Source of the DNA: Acanthaster planci
Taxonomy: Eukaryota > Echinodermata > Asteroidea > Valvatida > Acanthasteridae
DNA length: 64,000 bases
Direction: 5' to 3'
NCBI RefSeq assembly: GCF_001949145.1
Contig: NW_019091450.1
Location: forward strand, 410,140 to 474,139
In this document: positions 47,572 through 59,940 of the stretch, piece after piece
Layout: each line of letters begins with the position of its first letter
Numbering within the stretch: position 1 is the stretch's first letter
Made by a program: the position numbers and the translations under genes
The notes under the pieces: model-generated
Seen by the model: the letters and a program-made list of their open reading frames with translations, nothing else
Databases searched by the model: none
What the model was told of the DNA's origin: nothing

Positions 47572-49069
47572 CTGCAAATAAGATATGATTGGCATGAGGC
47601 AATATTGGACTGAATGAGATGCCTCAAAATAAAGGTACATGGTACACAAAGACACAGTCAATGCTTGAGTTAGAGCAAATACAAAATTGAATATTCATAA
47701 ACTTGCCCCAAAATTCAAGCAAACTTTCAAACGTCTGGTCAAACAGCAAATTTACAGCCAACCAAGCCTTTAAATGACCAGTTTGGTGGGCACACAATTA
47801 CATGTATTTATTGTCATTACAATAATTTCTAACTTTTGTAACATTTGCAAGAACTAAAAGTGATTTATCATACAATAAAGCTTTACCACAATGTCATTTG
47901 GAGAAATGCTTTTTATTCCATTCAACTGCACCAACACATAATCAAATACAAAAAATTCTTTGGAAATGTGCAAAACAGACTGAACTGTTGGCTCAGAGAA
48001 ATATGAAAGAGTTGCGTAGCACCGTGATCAGAATATTGACAAGAATATAATATTATAACCAGTGCTCTGAAATACGTAATTGCCAAGCTCTGCAAGCTTA
48101 TTATAATATATTACATTCTTGTGAATTTTTGGCAGTTTTGCAACGGCCAAGTGGAGGGCAAGCTACAAAAAAAGGGATGCTTTTTGGAATAATTTCTGTG
48201 CAGATTCAAAACAATCTTGTGGAATATGCAACACCATATATGTGTATGAGTTAACAATAAAAGTATATAAATCAAAAATATTGCTGTATGGTATAGCAGT
48301 GGTACTGGACAACACATCATTAGAGCTTCGTGTAGTACAACTGGTAATAATGAATCTGATTTTTTTGACGTTTTAAAAGACCAATAAACTAATTTTGGCC
48401 TGTAGCCATTGCATTCCAGCAAGTTGTTATTATATCGCCTACAGCAGGATTTCCCTGAGCCTGCAGACAGGATTTCCTTCAGTAAATCTAGACTCCCCTA
48501 CACATCCCAATAGAGGTGGCCAGCTGTACTGAACTAGTCTTCCCCTGAGCACAGTGGTGCAGGGACGACATGTCCTGGGGGTCTCAATTGGACATTAAAC
48601 CCCCGCCCCCTTGCACCACAAGGGAACGTATGGCTGTATCAGAGCTAGTGCGATGACAGTGTACAGTACATCTCCATTTTTCAGAAATATAACTAAAATT
48701 AATAAATTAATTTGGGGGAGGGCTCAAGCCACGAAGCCCTTCTCCCCTTTTGCATCTAACCTGAGCATTCTTTAAAACAGCGACACAATATTGAAAACCT
48801 CTTTTCTCTCCCCAGCCTGTTCATGTTGAATGCAAATGTTGCTGTACACGTATAAGCCTATAACAGTGCAGGATGTACTAGCCACTGGCCTTGCGTGACA
48901 AAAGAAAAACATGAAACTCTAAAACATACTGAAGGATTTTCCAAGAATGGAGATACTTCTGCCCTCTTGTCACTTTTCATGAAGAGATCTTTTTATTGCT
49001 GTAACACATAGCAATATGTACAAAAACACATTGAGCTGAACGTCCAGTACACGTTTCCTTAAATTACCT

Positions 49070-49292
49070 CAACCCTAATCTACTAGGGCCTTTTACTAGG
49101 GCACAACTCAATCCTTCAAAATCCTCCAATTGCCCAACTTCAAAAACTGCATTCATCCTCAATCCTCCAACATCCTCCATCTTTTTTGCTTATGCACAAA
49201 ATGAAAGATACCTGAATCCTTAATTCTCCAAAATCCTCCAAAACCACCCGGAGTATTTTGAAGGATTGAGGTTGGTTAGGGTTAACCCTGAA
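49070..49292. repeat. ATCCTCCAA-rich repeat with telomere-like end
   Basis: Several AATCCTCCAA or AATCCTTCAA words on the plus strand, ending in AAGGATTGAGGTTGGTTAGG and the palindrome GGGTTAACCC. It resembles an enlarged version of the hairpin at 15366. Confidence 0.65.
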
Positions 49293-50654
49293 CCATTGGA
49301 TGAAAAGCGCACTGCGAATGTATTTGGCAACTTGTCTGTATGATTTTTTATACTTTGTATCTCCCTGTCACCATTTTGGCTCAGGTCAACCCTGTTGCAA
49401 CATATCAACTGTAACTGCCTGCAAGGTTACAGTGTGCACAGTACACCTCAAATAGGAAGTAAACATTTTTTTAACTTAAAAGCAGCCAAGGTTGTTGACT
49501 TGCAGGGTGGGTCAAGGCAACTTCTGCCTCTGGATACAGCATTACTGCCTAATGCCAACCATATGGGTTCCAGCATGGAGCTCAACTCATAAACAGGGCA
49601 CATTCTTTAAATGTACAAAGTGTGCCTGGATTTAATAACCATATTTTCACTTTTGACAGCTTGTGACGAATTGTCAATGCATGTGGACCTAATCACTGAT
49701 AACTGATCTGACAAGTAGCAGAGAACCAAGGAATTATGACTTTTATTTCAGCTGAGGTACATAGTGACCATGCATCAATTAAAAGTTATTCGGCTTGTTA
49801 TCCAAATAAACCAGTTGGTTCATGTACATGTATGTACACAGAAAAGGCATGACAGACTGGAACCTATAGACTTTATCACGATGCTGCAATATTTGTCTTG
49901 TTCCCTGCAGACCCATTGGCAATAGTTGTACATATTTCACACACTGATAACAGGGGACAGTTTTTCCTTCCAGCCTCAGTTTGGTGACATTGCTTTGAAT
50001 GGTAGAGAAGCAAAATGGCTTCTCCATGAGAGGTCTATAATTAGATGCTCTCACTACAGTGGTAGGTAAAATTGGTAAAATTACCCCCCCCACACGCACA
50101 CACACAAAGTCATCATTCCAACCCAGTTTATGCTGGGTACTGCTGAGTTTTCCTGATATAATTTCCCTGAAAATAATCATTTTCCCGATACTTTTGTCAT
50201 CTGTAAAGCTCTGAAAAATTGACAATGACAAATGATTATCCTTGTATCCTGTTTGTCATTAATATTTCATATTGGCAAGTAGATCTAACAGACATAGAAT
50301 ACTTTTGGAATGACACGTCCTCTAAGATGACATGACCAAAATATTTGGAATATTCACAGATAATTCTCCTGAAAAATTAGTAAGAAGTATTCATAAATAC
50401 CTCAGTAAGTCTCCCTATTCAACAACGTGCAACATGACTGTGTATTAACATTTGATAACTCCTGCTGAGAAGAGCTAATGCCCGCAGCATAAATCACGAA
50501 CTGGATACATGACAGTTTTATCAATTCTGATTGGTCAAGTGTCTGTGTGCACGAGGCAGCACCGCACCTGGACCAAGTCCATACAAGGAGATTCTTTTGA
50601 ACAAATATAAAATAAAATGGACTTGACTCTAACTAAAAAAGGTATTTATCAATG

Positions 50655-50802
50655 GGAATGAATATGTGCTTGGCCGGTCTTAAATGTTAGTTTAAGACTG
50701 GCTCAGGAGAATGAACGCTGATAATGCCCGAGCCGCATGTCCACTGTCCTAAGTTGGTCTGAAACAAACATTTAAGACCAGCCAAGCATACATTTATTCC
50801 CT
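50655..50802. repeat. Inverted repeat just inside intron 2
   Basis: Arms of about 48 bp: 50655-50702 contains GCTTGGCCGGTCTTAAATGT and 50755-50802 contains its complement with several mismatches. On the minus strand it starts about 30 nt after the exon 2 donor. Confidence 0.8.
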
Positions 50803-50832
50803 TATTAGTTTGTCTTCACCGTGGAAACTTAC

Positions 50833-50918
50833 GAGTGAGGCACAGTCCACTCCCTGGATTTGGCTTCCATCCCGGACAACAGATGTATCCACCCTGAGAA
50901 CGACACACATGTAGACCC
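50833..50918 (-). CDS. VWCE-like: Exon 2 of VWCE-like gene: CCPGW cysteine module
   Basis: An 86-nt exon with acceptor CTGTACTTGCAG and donor C/GTAAGT. It encodes residues 35-63: HVC at 38-40, then YICCPGWKP at 46-54, a Gly/Pro turn, and C61. The pattern HVC-x7-CCPGW-x8-C is the N-terminal cysteine module that precedes the first EGF in VWCE, in nephronectin/EGFL6 (where CCPGW is more like CCYGW or CCWGW) and in fibrillins. The CCPGW plus HVC combination fits VWCE and fibrillin best. The incoming phase 2 and outgoing phase 1 match both neighbours. The exon is very short but both splice sites are strong and the conserved cysteines are intact. A long inverted repeat starts about 30 nt into the downstream intron. 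Confidence 0.88.
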
Positions 50919-53900
50919 CTGCAAGTACAGAAGGCAATCAATTATAAGCCATGTGCATGATCTGTGTCTTGCGGAACTGTTTTAAGTCCTACTGGTATGT
51001 ACATGTAGGCCTTATGAATTATCAGATGTTTTACAAAATGTGTACAACTTAAAATCAGTCAAGAGTATTACAATTGGACGAGCTATTGCGTGGCACACTG
51101 ACCACTTTCTGACTATTAAAGGGTTGGAATTTACGTTTAATTTGAAAAACGTTCAGAAAACGTTTAACTGTTTAGTCAACACATTACAGAGGCCGCCAAA
51201 GCCAACCTTGGTGTTTTCGTACATGCATAATGATATAGTTCAACAATGCCCATAGTCAAACCTATGTCTCTGTAAAAATGTACATGTAGATATATTGGGC
51301 ATTTAAAACAAGCAATGTTTATTGTTTTAGAATCCACTTTTTTCTCAAAAAGTACATGGACGGCAAAAGGGAAAAGTGATTCGAAAACAAGATTACATTT
51401 GAAAGGCATCATTTGGAATAAAAATGAGCCCCAAATTGCGTTAATCAGAACGTCAAACCTCTATAAGGAATGGTTCCATTTAAATCCTTGTGAAAATCTG
51501 TAAACGAATTTGCAACTTATTTCATTTATATGTGTAAACCTCCAACCCATATTTTTGACCAATCAAAATCCTCCATGAGCAGGCAAAAAAGGGTGTTTCC
51601 AGGGCAGCAAAAAACACCCAAAGAAATGTTCTATTTGCAAGTAATGGATCAGCTGTGCGACAGAATGGATGGTACAGACATCATTTCTATATTCAAAAAC
51701 CTAAACCTGACAGTTCTGGCAATGCAATAAGAAATTCCCCATTGCCGACTTAAGATATGCAGAGTTAAAGTTGACAAGAATTTGTGGCGTTTTGCCCTGG
51801 CTTATGCAAAGCATTCAAACTGCACGACTAATAGCTGCAGCAAGATTTTAAAAACTTTTAATAGTAAATTATCCTTTGATTTTTGGACTGACAGCCAGCT
51901 ATAGTTTTAACAGTCTCAGCATAGTCAAGACAACCATAACATAGAAAGAAAATATCACTAAGGGCAACAGGCAGGACCAGTGGGAGGGGGGCTGGGGGCA
52001 TGTGCCCCCCCCAAGTCCCAGCACCCACCCCAAAAAAAACCAGATGAATGGATATCAAGCAAGGCTAACAAAAGCTTGCCCCCAAAACCAAAACCACTGA
52101 AAGCTAGTGCCCTCCCCATAAGATGCTGGTGTCCCCCTTGTCCCCCTCCCCCCAGTAAAATCCTAGCTATGCCACTGAGCAGGACATGCTGTGTGTATAA
52201 AAATATTTCTGTCTGGTTTTAACAGTGGCACCTTGTGACACTCACTCAAGAAGTACGAAGCCTCAGGTAGGAAAAAAAATTATGTACTGCAGTTAATGCA
52301 CTGTGGTTCAGAGAGGTCACCATGCCTGTTCCCACTGAAGTGCCACCCAAGAGCAAGCACTCATGCCTCAAGAAGTTCACTGACTGCCATGCGCCACTGC
52401 ACCACTTCTTCCCACGAGGAAACCTTTACTAAAATACCGTTTACTTACATAAACTCCCCAAGGAGGTGCCAAATGGGCCACTCTTGGATGTGGGAATTCA
52501 CTGGGGAAGTCATGTCAATCCATTTTATAGAGGACAACATGTCAAACTGAAGGCTGGTTTTAAAGACTAAGATCTGACCCTGAAAGGTCTAATTCAAAGT
52601 TGAAACTTATACACCTGCAAATTGGCTGCTGCTTTACAACATACCCAAAGATAAAAGAGACTTGTCACAAATGTCATTTCAATTCACACATTTAACTACT
52701 GACACAGTAAACTGCAGATTTTCCAAGCTGTATATTATGCAGGTATTAAATGACCAATTTTCTCTTCTACATGACAAGGCCATCTTGATTTCTGTCTTCA
52801 CCACAAGAAACCTAAATTTTTCTTGGTAAAGAGTGCTGCACTGTCCTTGCATAAGCAACATGAATAGACTGCAGTACCTCACGTACATCCTGCTTTTCAA
52901 GAAAAATACAATAGTTGTAAAGTGGGCCCTACATATTCCGAAGCAGACTTTTTCCTTCACAGTACAGTACATACATGTACATGCACATACATGTAGGTAT
53001 ACATGTACTTCTTCACCATCCCATGCACAGCCTGCATGTATCTCGTTCAAGGTCAGGAAGCCCATTGAAAGATTGATTCTTTTTTAGTCCATAAAATAGA
53101 AATTTTTAGTCCGTTGGCAAAGAAAAACAGTAATGTATACCATATTTACAGTACAAAAACCTAGAAAATAGTCATTTCAAAGGTTACCAAAGTTATACAC
53201 AAAACTAAGTATTATTTATCAAATACTCACCGAAATACTAGAGGTCATTATACATGTGCCTAGTACTAACGTGCAACAGATGAACTGAATTAATTAATGG
53301 ACAGAATTTGGAACAAACAACTGTCTGAAGCGAGCAGTATGCACTGCAGGGTTACATAACCGGATAACCAGAAACCCGATCTAGAATGTAATAATCACAA
53401 AATGGGTAAAATTGGTCCTTCTCAACTGCACTTACTACATGTATATTGGAATCAGATACCATGCATGACATGGGGCCGATGGTACCCCCCACATGTCCAA
53501 TCCCTATACACACTCTAGACTATTGTTAGCTAACACATCCCCCCTAGAAGTCTTTTAAGAATTCCTGAGATTCCGATCAAACAGTGACCAACACAAAGGG
53601 GGGGTTCTCTCCACCCCATATCTTGCATCATATGTGGAATCAATCAGTGATTGAAATCACATGTGAGGAATGCAGCCCCAGCAACTATTCAGATGCCCTC
53701 TTATAAAATACACAGGCCTACAGACTCAAGTCAAACCCAACAACCCTTTTCACAAGAGTGAGAATCCAAGAAAATAATATGGGTCATTCTACAAAAATGA
53801 GGTACACTTTGTTTGTGTCCTTGTCTCATCTGATGTAGGACTTGTAAGTTTCGAACACATTCTTTCAAATCCAAGATTGATTAAGTAATGGAGATTAATT

Positions 53901-56900
53901 GCCAAACAAATAAAACTATTTAGGGTCGATTTGATGTATTTCCGGGTCAAATAGTCAGGTGTAACTGTGCACAGGCACTGAGTACAGAATAATTCATGGG
54001 CGGTTGGTATAAAGGTTGTACACTCCACCTGTGCACTGTAGTGGCAGGGACATACACTCAACATTTCACCTATTTTGTGGAGACTGAAAACATTGGGGGA
54101 CTCGGGCATGTCCCCACAACTCAGTTCAAATTTCCCCACAACTCAGTTCAAATTTCCCAAACAAAAGAACTTGTCCCCTGAACGCGGTGAATGCCTACCC
54201 ACAGCGGATGTAAAGTTGCACTCCGGCTACATGTATGTATGTACCGAAAACATTAATGTGAGTGCATGACTCCTTTCCCACTGAATTCTGAAGAGAACTG
54301 TCTAGTTCAGCCTCATTTCGTTAATTTTCCCTAAAAGTTCTTTATTTAAAAGGATCATCCACTCAAAAACATTCCTGAAAGTGCCTAATCAGGGATGTCA
54401 GGTGTGGTTTCTGCCATCAAACATTGCCACTAACCTAAAATTCACCTGTAGCCTTGAAGGACCCAAGGAGAGTGAGGCTACATCTACACTGTACATGTAC
54501 AACAGCAAATATCACACAACAGCTATAAACTTTTTGTCATTTGGCTACATGACTGAAATGTTTCCCTGGTCCTTGAAAAATGCCTTGGCCTCCATTTGAA
54601 CCCCCCTATGTAATCAGCTCCACAGTCACCTTGTCCAATGTGCCCTGTCCAATTTCCTAGCATGCAAGCGACACACATGTACACTATCACTTTCACAAAA
54701 TGTGAGCATCACCAGTTCCACAGACAGGAAGTGCCACTGATAACTTCCTATGTTATGACCTAACGACACCAATTACAATATTATGTGCACGCACCATTAA
54801 TGGGGTTTCATTCCTGTACTGTAGCTTCACAAAGGCCTTACTACATGCTTCAGTGGAGAAAGCTATTCTTGATTGGAATATTCAAACAGATTTCCCTAAG
54901 CTTTTCTTCATATACGTGGGGGGGAGTCCTGTCTTACATCTAAGAGGGGATTCTCTGACTAGCAACTGCAGTTCTGCACCATAAATGAAGCACACTTAAC
55001 ACTTTGACCAAGCTTCCAGATACATTTGTAGATACATAGTTCAAGAAATTCTGGACTTGTTACAGCACCCTACACATTTACGTAGTCAGTGAGTGCAGGC
55101 ACCAAACAGAGTACAGTTTTGTGCAAATTAGACCCTACGCACACACATGTGGGGGCTCGTTTGAATCACCTGGTGCCCCTCCCCCACCTAAGACCATGTA
55201 AAGTTAAGCCTGAATTATACTTTTTATGTAATTCTGTGTAGAGTGTACTGACATAATAGTTTCTGACAGCACTGTGTCTCTCTACTGTTTTATCTGTCAA
55301 ATATACATTTTCCCAAACTAAAATTATTAAACTTAGATTGTACTTTTCAGAATTCTGGCTCAGGGAAATGTAACTTTGATACAAATGCCCCTATTTATCA
55401 TTCATTCCCAAACCCACCGGTACATTAGACATCCAAGGCAATCTAAGCAAACTTGGTGGTCAGGAGGTCAAAACATCTGCACTGGTAAGCAGGACATTGT
55501 GGCTTTACCACCCAAACAAGTCTGTGAATTGTTTTTCAAAAAACAAATTACATGTCTGACAGGCATTCCTCCTCAACAATGGTAAGTAAGCCAATATTAT
55601 TTTTGTGTGAGTAACAAAGGAAACAATTCCTCCCACTTTTTTATGGCTCTCTCTCTTTACAGAACTTATCACATAAAAAAATAAGTCCCCAAAAGTAAAC
55701 GACTGCATGATTGCCACAGACAAAGCTACGTACATGTATTGAACAGTTTGCGGTATGCCAGACTACCTGTAACCTTGAGCTATGTTGAAAACTCATTACT
55801 TGGATGCCCTCTGTCACCAGCTGCATGATGACCCAATGTCAAGGATCTGCTATTAAGAAGAAAATGTTGCAAGACAATTTTCATGTGCTGATCAAAACTC
55901 AGCCCAGACTCAATTACAAGCAATATCGTGGACGGTTTGTCTCGCTAAGAAATGTTTTTTCACGCTTAGCACAGTTCTCCTTGAATAAGACCATTGAAAT
56001 AGACCAAGGGCCCAGTTTCAAGGTTTTGGCTTACCGCAGGCAAAGCGTTTTAAACTTACACAGGACATGCTGTTTTAACGCTTAACGTATTTTCAAGGTT
56101 AACGAGGAGCAAAAGTGAACATCCAATAACTGAGGACTGCATGCTTACAAGGTTGGCCTGGAATTCGAGTAAGCCCTGTGAGGCAGTAAGCACATAACAG
56201 TGATCGTAAAAACAGAGTTCTGTGGTTGGCAAAGCCATGAAACGCGGCCGAGGTGACCATGCCATCTTGATAATGCTCAAGCACAATCCCCAGGACTTCC
56301 AGACTTCCTTCGGAATAAACCCAGACAGTGGCCCATGAGCAGGCAGCAAGGGCCAGGGCCCAGGTCAACCTGTATCTGTCTGGGTGGCAGACTGGATCAT
56401 CAGCACAAAGAGGATACCATAATACCTGGACTTCACACAACACTGGACATCAAAGAGTTGTCAAGGTCCTTGACAGGATATGAGAAACTTGAGTCGGTTT
56501 ATAACTGTCTGTCTTTGAATGTGACTATTTACACATTTTAAGGGTCCACAGAGGGAATTTTACATGGGTACCCCTTTTTCTCAATTTTCTGCTTCATTTG
56601 TGAGTTGCACACGCAAGAAAGGTGCACTGTTTAAAAATTCACAATTTTTAATGCTTTTCTTGATAACTGAAGAGTTTTCTTATGAGATATGATGTCATCA
56701 CAGGAAGACACAGTTCAGTTTACCATGCACAGCAGAATTGATGTTGAAAAAGTGTTGACTTATTGAATGAATGTTTAACAAAATACCCACAACATGTAGA
56801 TTCCTCTCAGTAATCCACTCTGAGTGGAACAAAGAAGGGCATTTTGTTATTTGGTACTCACCACATAGGCGCGCCATGAGGTGCGCAAGTATTACGTGCA

Positions 56901-59743
56901 GTACGCGTAAGTAATTCACTCCCGCATGTATGGTCTTTGCATAAAAGCAGAATGCGTGCAAGAACCCATTTGTAACCACCTGTCTTTCTTTTTGCCGATG
57001 GCATTTTGGAAAAAAGAAATATTCAAGTACCATTCCAAACTCTCACAGAAAAAAGTTACTGACTTGGCGTACCCAGTTCTCCCCAAATATAATTTCAAAA
57101 CTTCATAAACATGGCGTCCATTTGCCAGAACTCATCCCTTATCAAATAGCGGTAACAAAGGATTTCCATGCTCAATTTCCACTGGATCAAAGTTACATCT
57201 TGTACCTGCAAAAGTGGTATCAGATTAACAGTCAGGGACACTAGGACTTCAAGCTTTTCAGACCAATTCCAAAAGGCCAACTAATTCGCACAGGAATTGC
57301 TGCCAGTTATTTTTGGAGGCAAAAGGAAGATTTGTCATGATTGTGTAAATAAAAGAGGGATTTGGGGCAGGTAAGGCTGACCTTTAAGGTTCTTTGTGGA
57401 TAAACACAGTTTGGCATGTCAGAGGGGCAGAATTTAAAGGAAAATCAGTCAAACGCGGCTTTAATTACAAGTCGGCCATATTCAATTTTTTTTTTATTTT
57501 GGGAACCTGAAATTAAAGGAAAGCAGTAAATAAAAATTCACCGCAAATAAACGTTATTTACACCGATCAGGAATGATGAATAATTTAAAATTTGTGATTA
57601 ATTATATCCAACTTTTTTTTTATCTAAGCCACATTTTTTAACAATAAAAATAAGGCTTGGAACCCAAAATAGTTTTGTATCATAACAATTTTAATAAATT
57701 ACTGTGGATAACATCAAAAATGGCTTCCCTATGATGGAGGCCATTTGCAGCAAGAGCAAAATTGCCACAACGTTTCATCCACTTGAAGATACCAGGCCAA
57801 TCTCCATGTCTGCATTAAGCCTACATGTATCTAGTTTAACTTTGTTACACATCAATTAAGTCGCTGTGATATCTTGTCCTTAGTACGCCTGTGTTTTTAG
57901 AAATAGCAGTCAGAAAATATAGAACATTTATTCAGGGCTAACAGAACCTCAGCCATTGAAATTGGTTTTGAGTTTTATAAGTTTAATTTCATGCAGAATG
58001 TATCTTGAACTGTTAAAAATTGATAAAAAGTGAGACTAAATCTAAGTGGACAATATTCTTATAAATATTACACCACTGTCTATTGAGATCGTCTTTTTAA
58101 AATGTTTTTATGTTTAGTCTGTTGTATTTTATAAACGTTTCTGTAATCTGTAGGACTTTTAACACAAGAATGGAACATGGAATGGCTCTAGATTATTTTA
58201 CAAATATTACGTTTTGAAAAATCCAGCTCAAAAATCTATTGCCGGCGTATCTCAAAAATATTTTCACGGTGGAGGAGCTTTCCCGTTCATGATTGACAGT
58301 CCAGTGACAAAAGTTTTGTATCGGTATCTGACAGTTAAGAATGGGCAGCGTCTGTTTTGTTTTCTGTTCAGATGGATTACAGGCCACTTGGCATTCCGAC
58401 GAGTCATCAATGAGGAATAATTCACAAGTTCACAGCCAAATGAACCAATAAAAATAAAGAGCTCGTGACGGGCAGCCATATGATTGGGTGTCCGTGTTCG
58501 TTTAGCTGGTCGTTGACGCCGAGCGGTCGCGTTGATTCGCCGAGCGGGATATTGCGCAGTGCGACAAGTAACTGCCGCGTTGAAAATGGGGCGGGTACGC
58601 TATGATGTGGGACGGGTCGTAAAACAGAAGCAGCCGCCTATCACAATTGTGAACAATGTACACGTATGTAGTTGATTGGCAGGTTGGTAAACCTTGGAAG
58701 GACAAGACGAGAAACATCATTATGACTTTTGAAATATCGGTTGTGACATTTAGGTACATGTGCCGTTTCCTTGGCTGGGCTGGACTAAATAATTATCATT
58801 TACAAACTTCATTTCCCTCCCATAATGCTTACAAACCTGTCATTTTAGCAAGACGTCTCAAAAATGTCCAAAACTTTCTTTCACCCTCTCTTTTTGTAGG
58901 TTTGAAACACAAATTTTCTTTAAAACACTTTGGAAAAAATGTTGAATCCTGCCCCCACTACACGTTTCATCTCAATAAAGGTATCATCTCAAGGCAGAAA
59001 TAACATGAATTAGGGACAGAGAAAAAAAGTTGTGTAATTTTGTCAGGATAATCGATGTTTTTTACTCCACGTAGACTTAAAACACAACCACAGATGTGAA
59101 TAAAGGATGCAGCATTCTTTTCATGGTTTTCCTAGCAACTACAACCAAAAATGGGACAGAGCTCCTTCATTACAAAAACCAGGGTGTTAAATTTAACACC
59201 CCTGGTATTATCAGAGGACTACACAACATTTTTCAGTGGTGTTGAAACTGTTGGTGTTACTTCAACACTCTCGGTGTCAATATTAAAACCTTCCAGAGCA
59301 CTGCAACATTTGTAGGTGTGTAAAGTAACACTAGCGGTGTTAAAGTAACACCTTATGGTGTGGTAATCTGATAACACCAAAAATGCTGTTTTTAACACCA
59401 CAGTTTTTGCAGTTACAAGGGCAGCACCTGACACCCTGTGCACAAACGTGTGGCCACGCGTCGTCCGCCGCCTGGAGGGAGTGCGGCGGACCTTTGATGA
59501 GTTCTAAGGGTACACAAACCCTACAATACTGGTCTAAAAACTGTGTTCTGAGTAAACGCTTCAATACTTTCACTGTTAAATTTTACTGTTGAGGATACGT
59601 TATCACTTTTTCATGTCTTGTAAACTACTGCAAAGGTAAGCAATGTCCATACAGGAACTTTTACTAGGTTTCTTTTCATACTGGTAAAAAACTTTCTCTA
59701 GCAGACGCCTTGGTCCGGCAGTATCGCGGCCACCAAAACTTAC
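50919..59743 (-). other. Intron 1 (8.8 kb)
   Basis: A long first intron. It holds a short 22-bp tandem duplication (54112-54156, CCCCACAACTCAGTTCAAAT), two GGGCCCAGTTTCA-type repeat segments near 55925-56100, a degenerate copy of a dispersed element (56621-56725), a CpG-rich patch (58500-58640) and a GGTGTTA-rich element close to exon 1. No EGF-type exon was found. Confidence 0.75.
59182..59401. repeat. GGTGTTA/TAACACC-rich element in intron 1
   Basis: Starts with the perfect palindrome GGTGTTAAATTTAACACC (59183-59200) and ends TTTTTAACACCA, with several GGTGTTA and TAACACC words between. It lies about 340 bp beyond the exon 1 donor and has no open frame of note. Confidence 0.7.
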
Positions 59744-59940
59744 CGAACGTTCGTCTGCACCATCCGTTTCATCCGCCCTCCATCCGCCCCGACGTCGGTT
59801 CCTTCCCCCGACACTGCTCCAGCGAGCACAAAGGCACACAACACCATCCCAGCCAACCCACTGGAAGGCCCGAGGGCTTTCAAATCCCAGGTTAAACCCC
59901 GCCAAGTCCGACGGGGTCGATCGGCCGAAACGCCGACCAT
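59744..59940 (-). CDS. VWCE-like: Exon 1 of VWCE-like gene: signal peptide and furin-type site
   Basis: This is the first coding exon of the secreted EGF-repeat protein. The first in-frame ATG is at 59940, in context GCCACGATGG, which is close to the vertebrate optimum. An in-frame TAG lies upstream at 60010-60012. A second ATG at 59847 (G at -3, G at +4) starts directly on the hydrophobic stretch MVLCAFVLAGAVSG. That stretch is the core of a signal peptide, with cleavage likely near AVSG/E. The 59940 start would give a basic n-region of 31 residues; the 59847 start gives a very short signal without a basic n-region. Both remain possible. Downstream, residues 25-28 read RMKR, a furin consensus, followed by MVQTNV. 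The exon ends at a consensus donor, CG/GTAAGT (59743 down to 59738), in phase 2. That is the only phase that reads into exon 2 as R-G-L-H-V-C. Frame continuity and position support the call; promoter and transcript start are not established. Confidence 0.78.

Larger units (their letters stand above)
47572..50832 (-). other. Intron 2
   Basis: A 3.3-kb intron. It contains a cluster of ATCCTCCAA-like words with telomere-like ends (49070-49292) and a long inverted repeat next to the exon 2 donor (50655-50802). No coding signal. Confidence 0.75.

Noticed and set aside
56056-56443. Overlapping minus-strand frames with hydrophobic and Cys residues
   Set aside because: They sit directly beside a GGGCCCAGTTTCA-type repeat and have no recognisable domain or splice sites.
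59603-59905. A 100-codon minus-strand frame overlapping exon 1
   Set aside because: It reads through the consensus GTAAGT donor into the intron in a frame that does not join exon 2.
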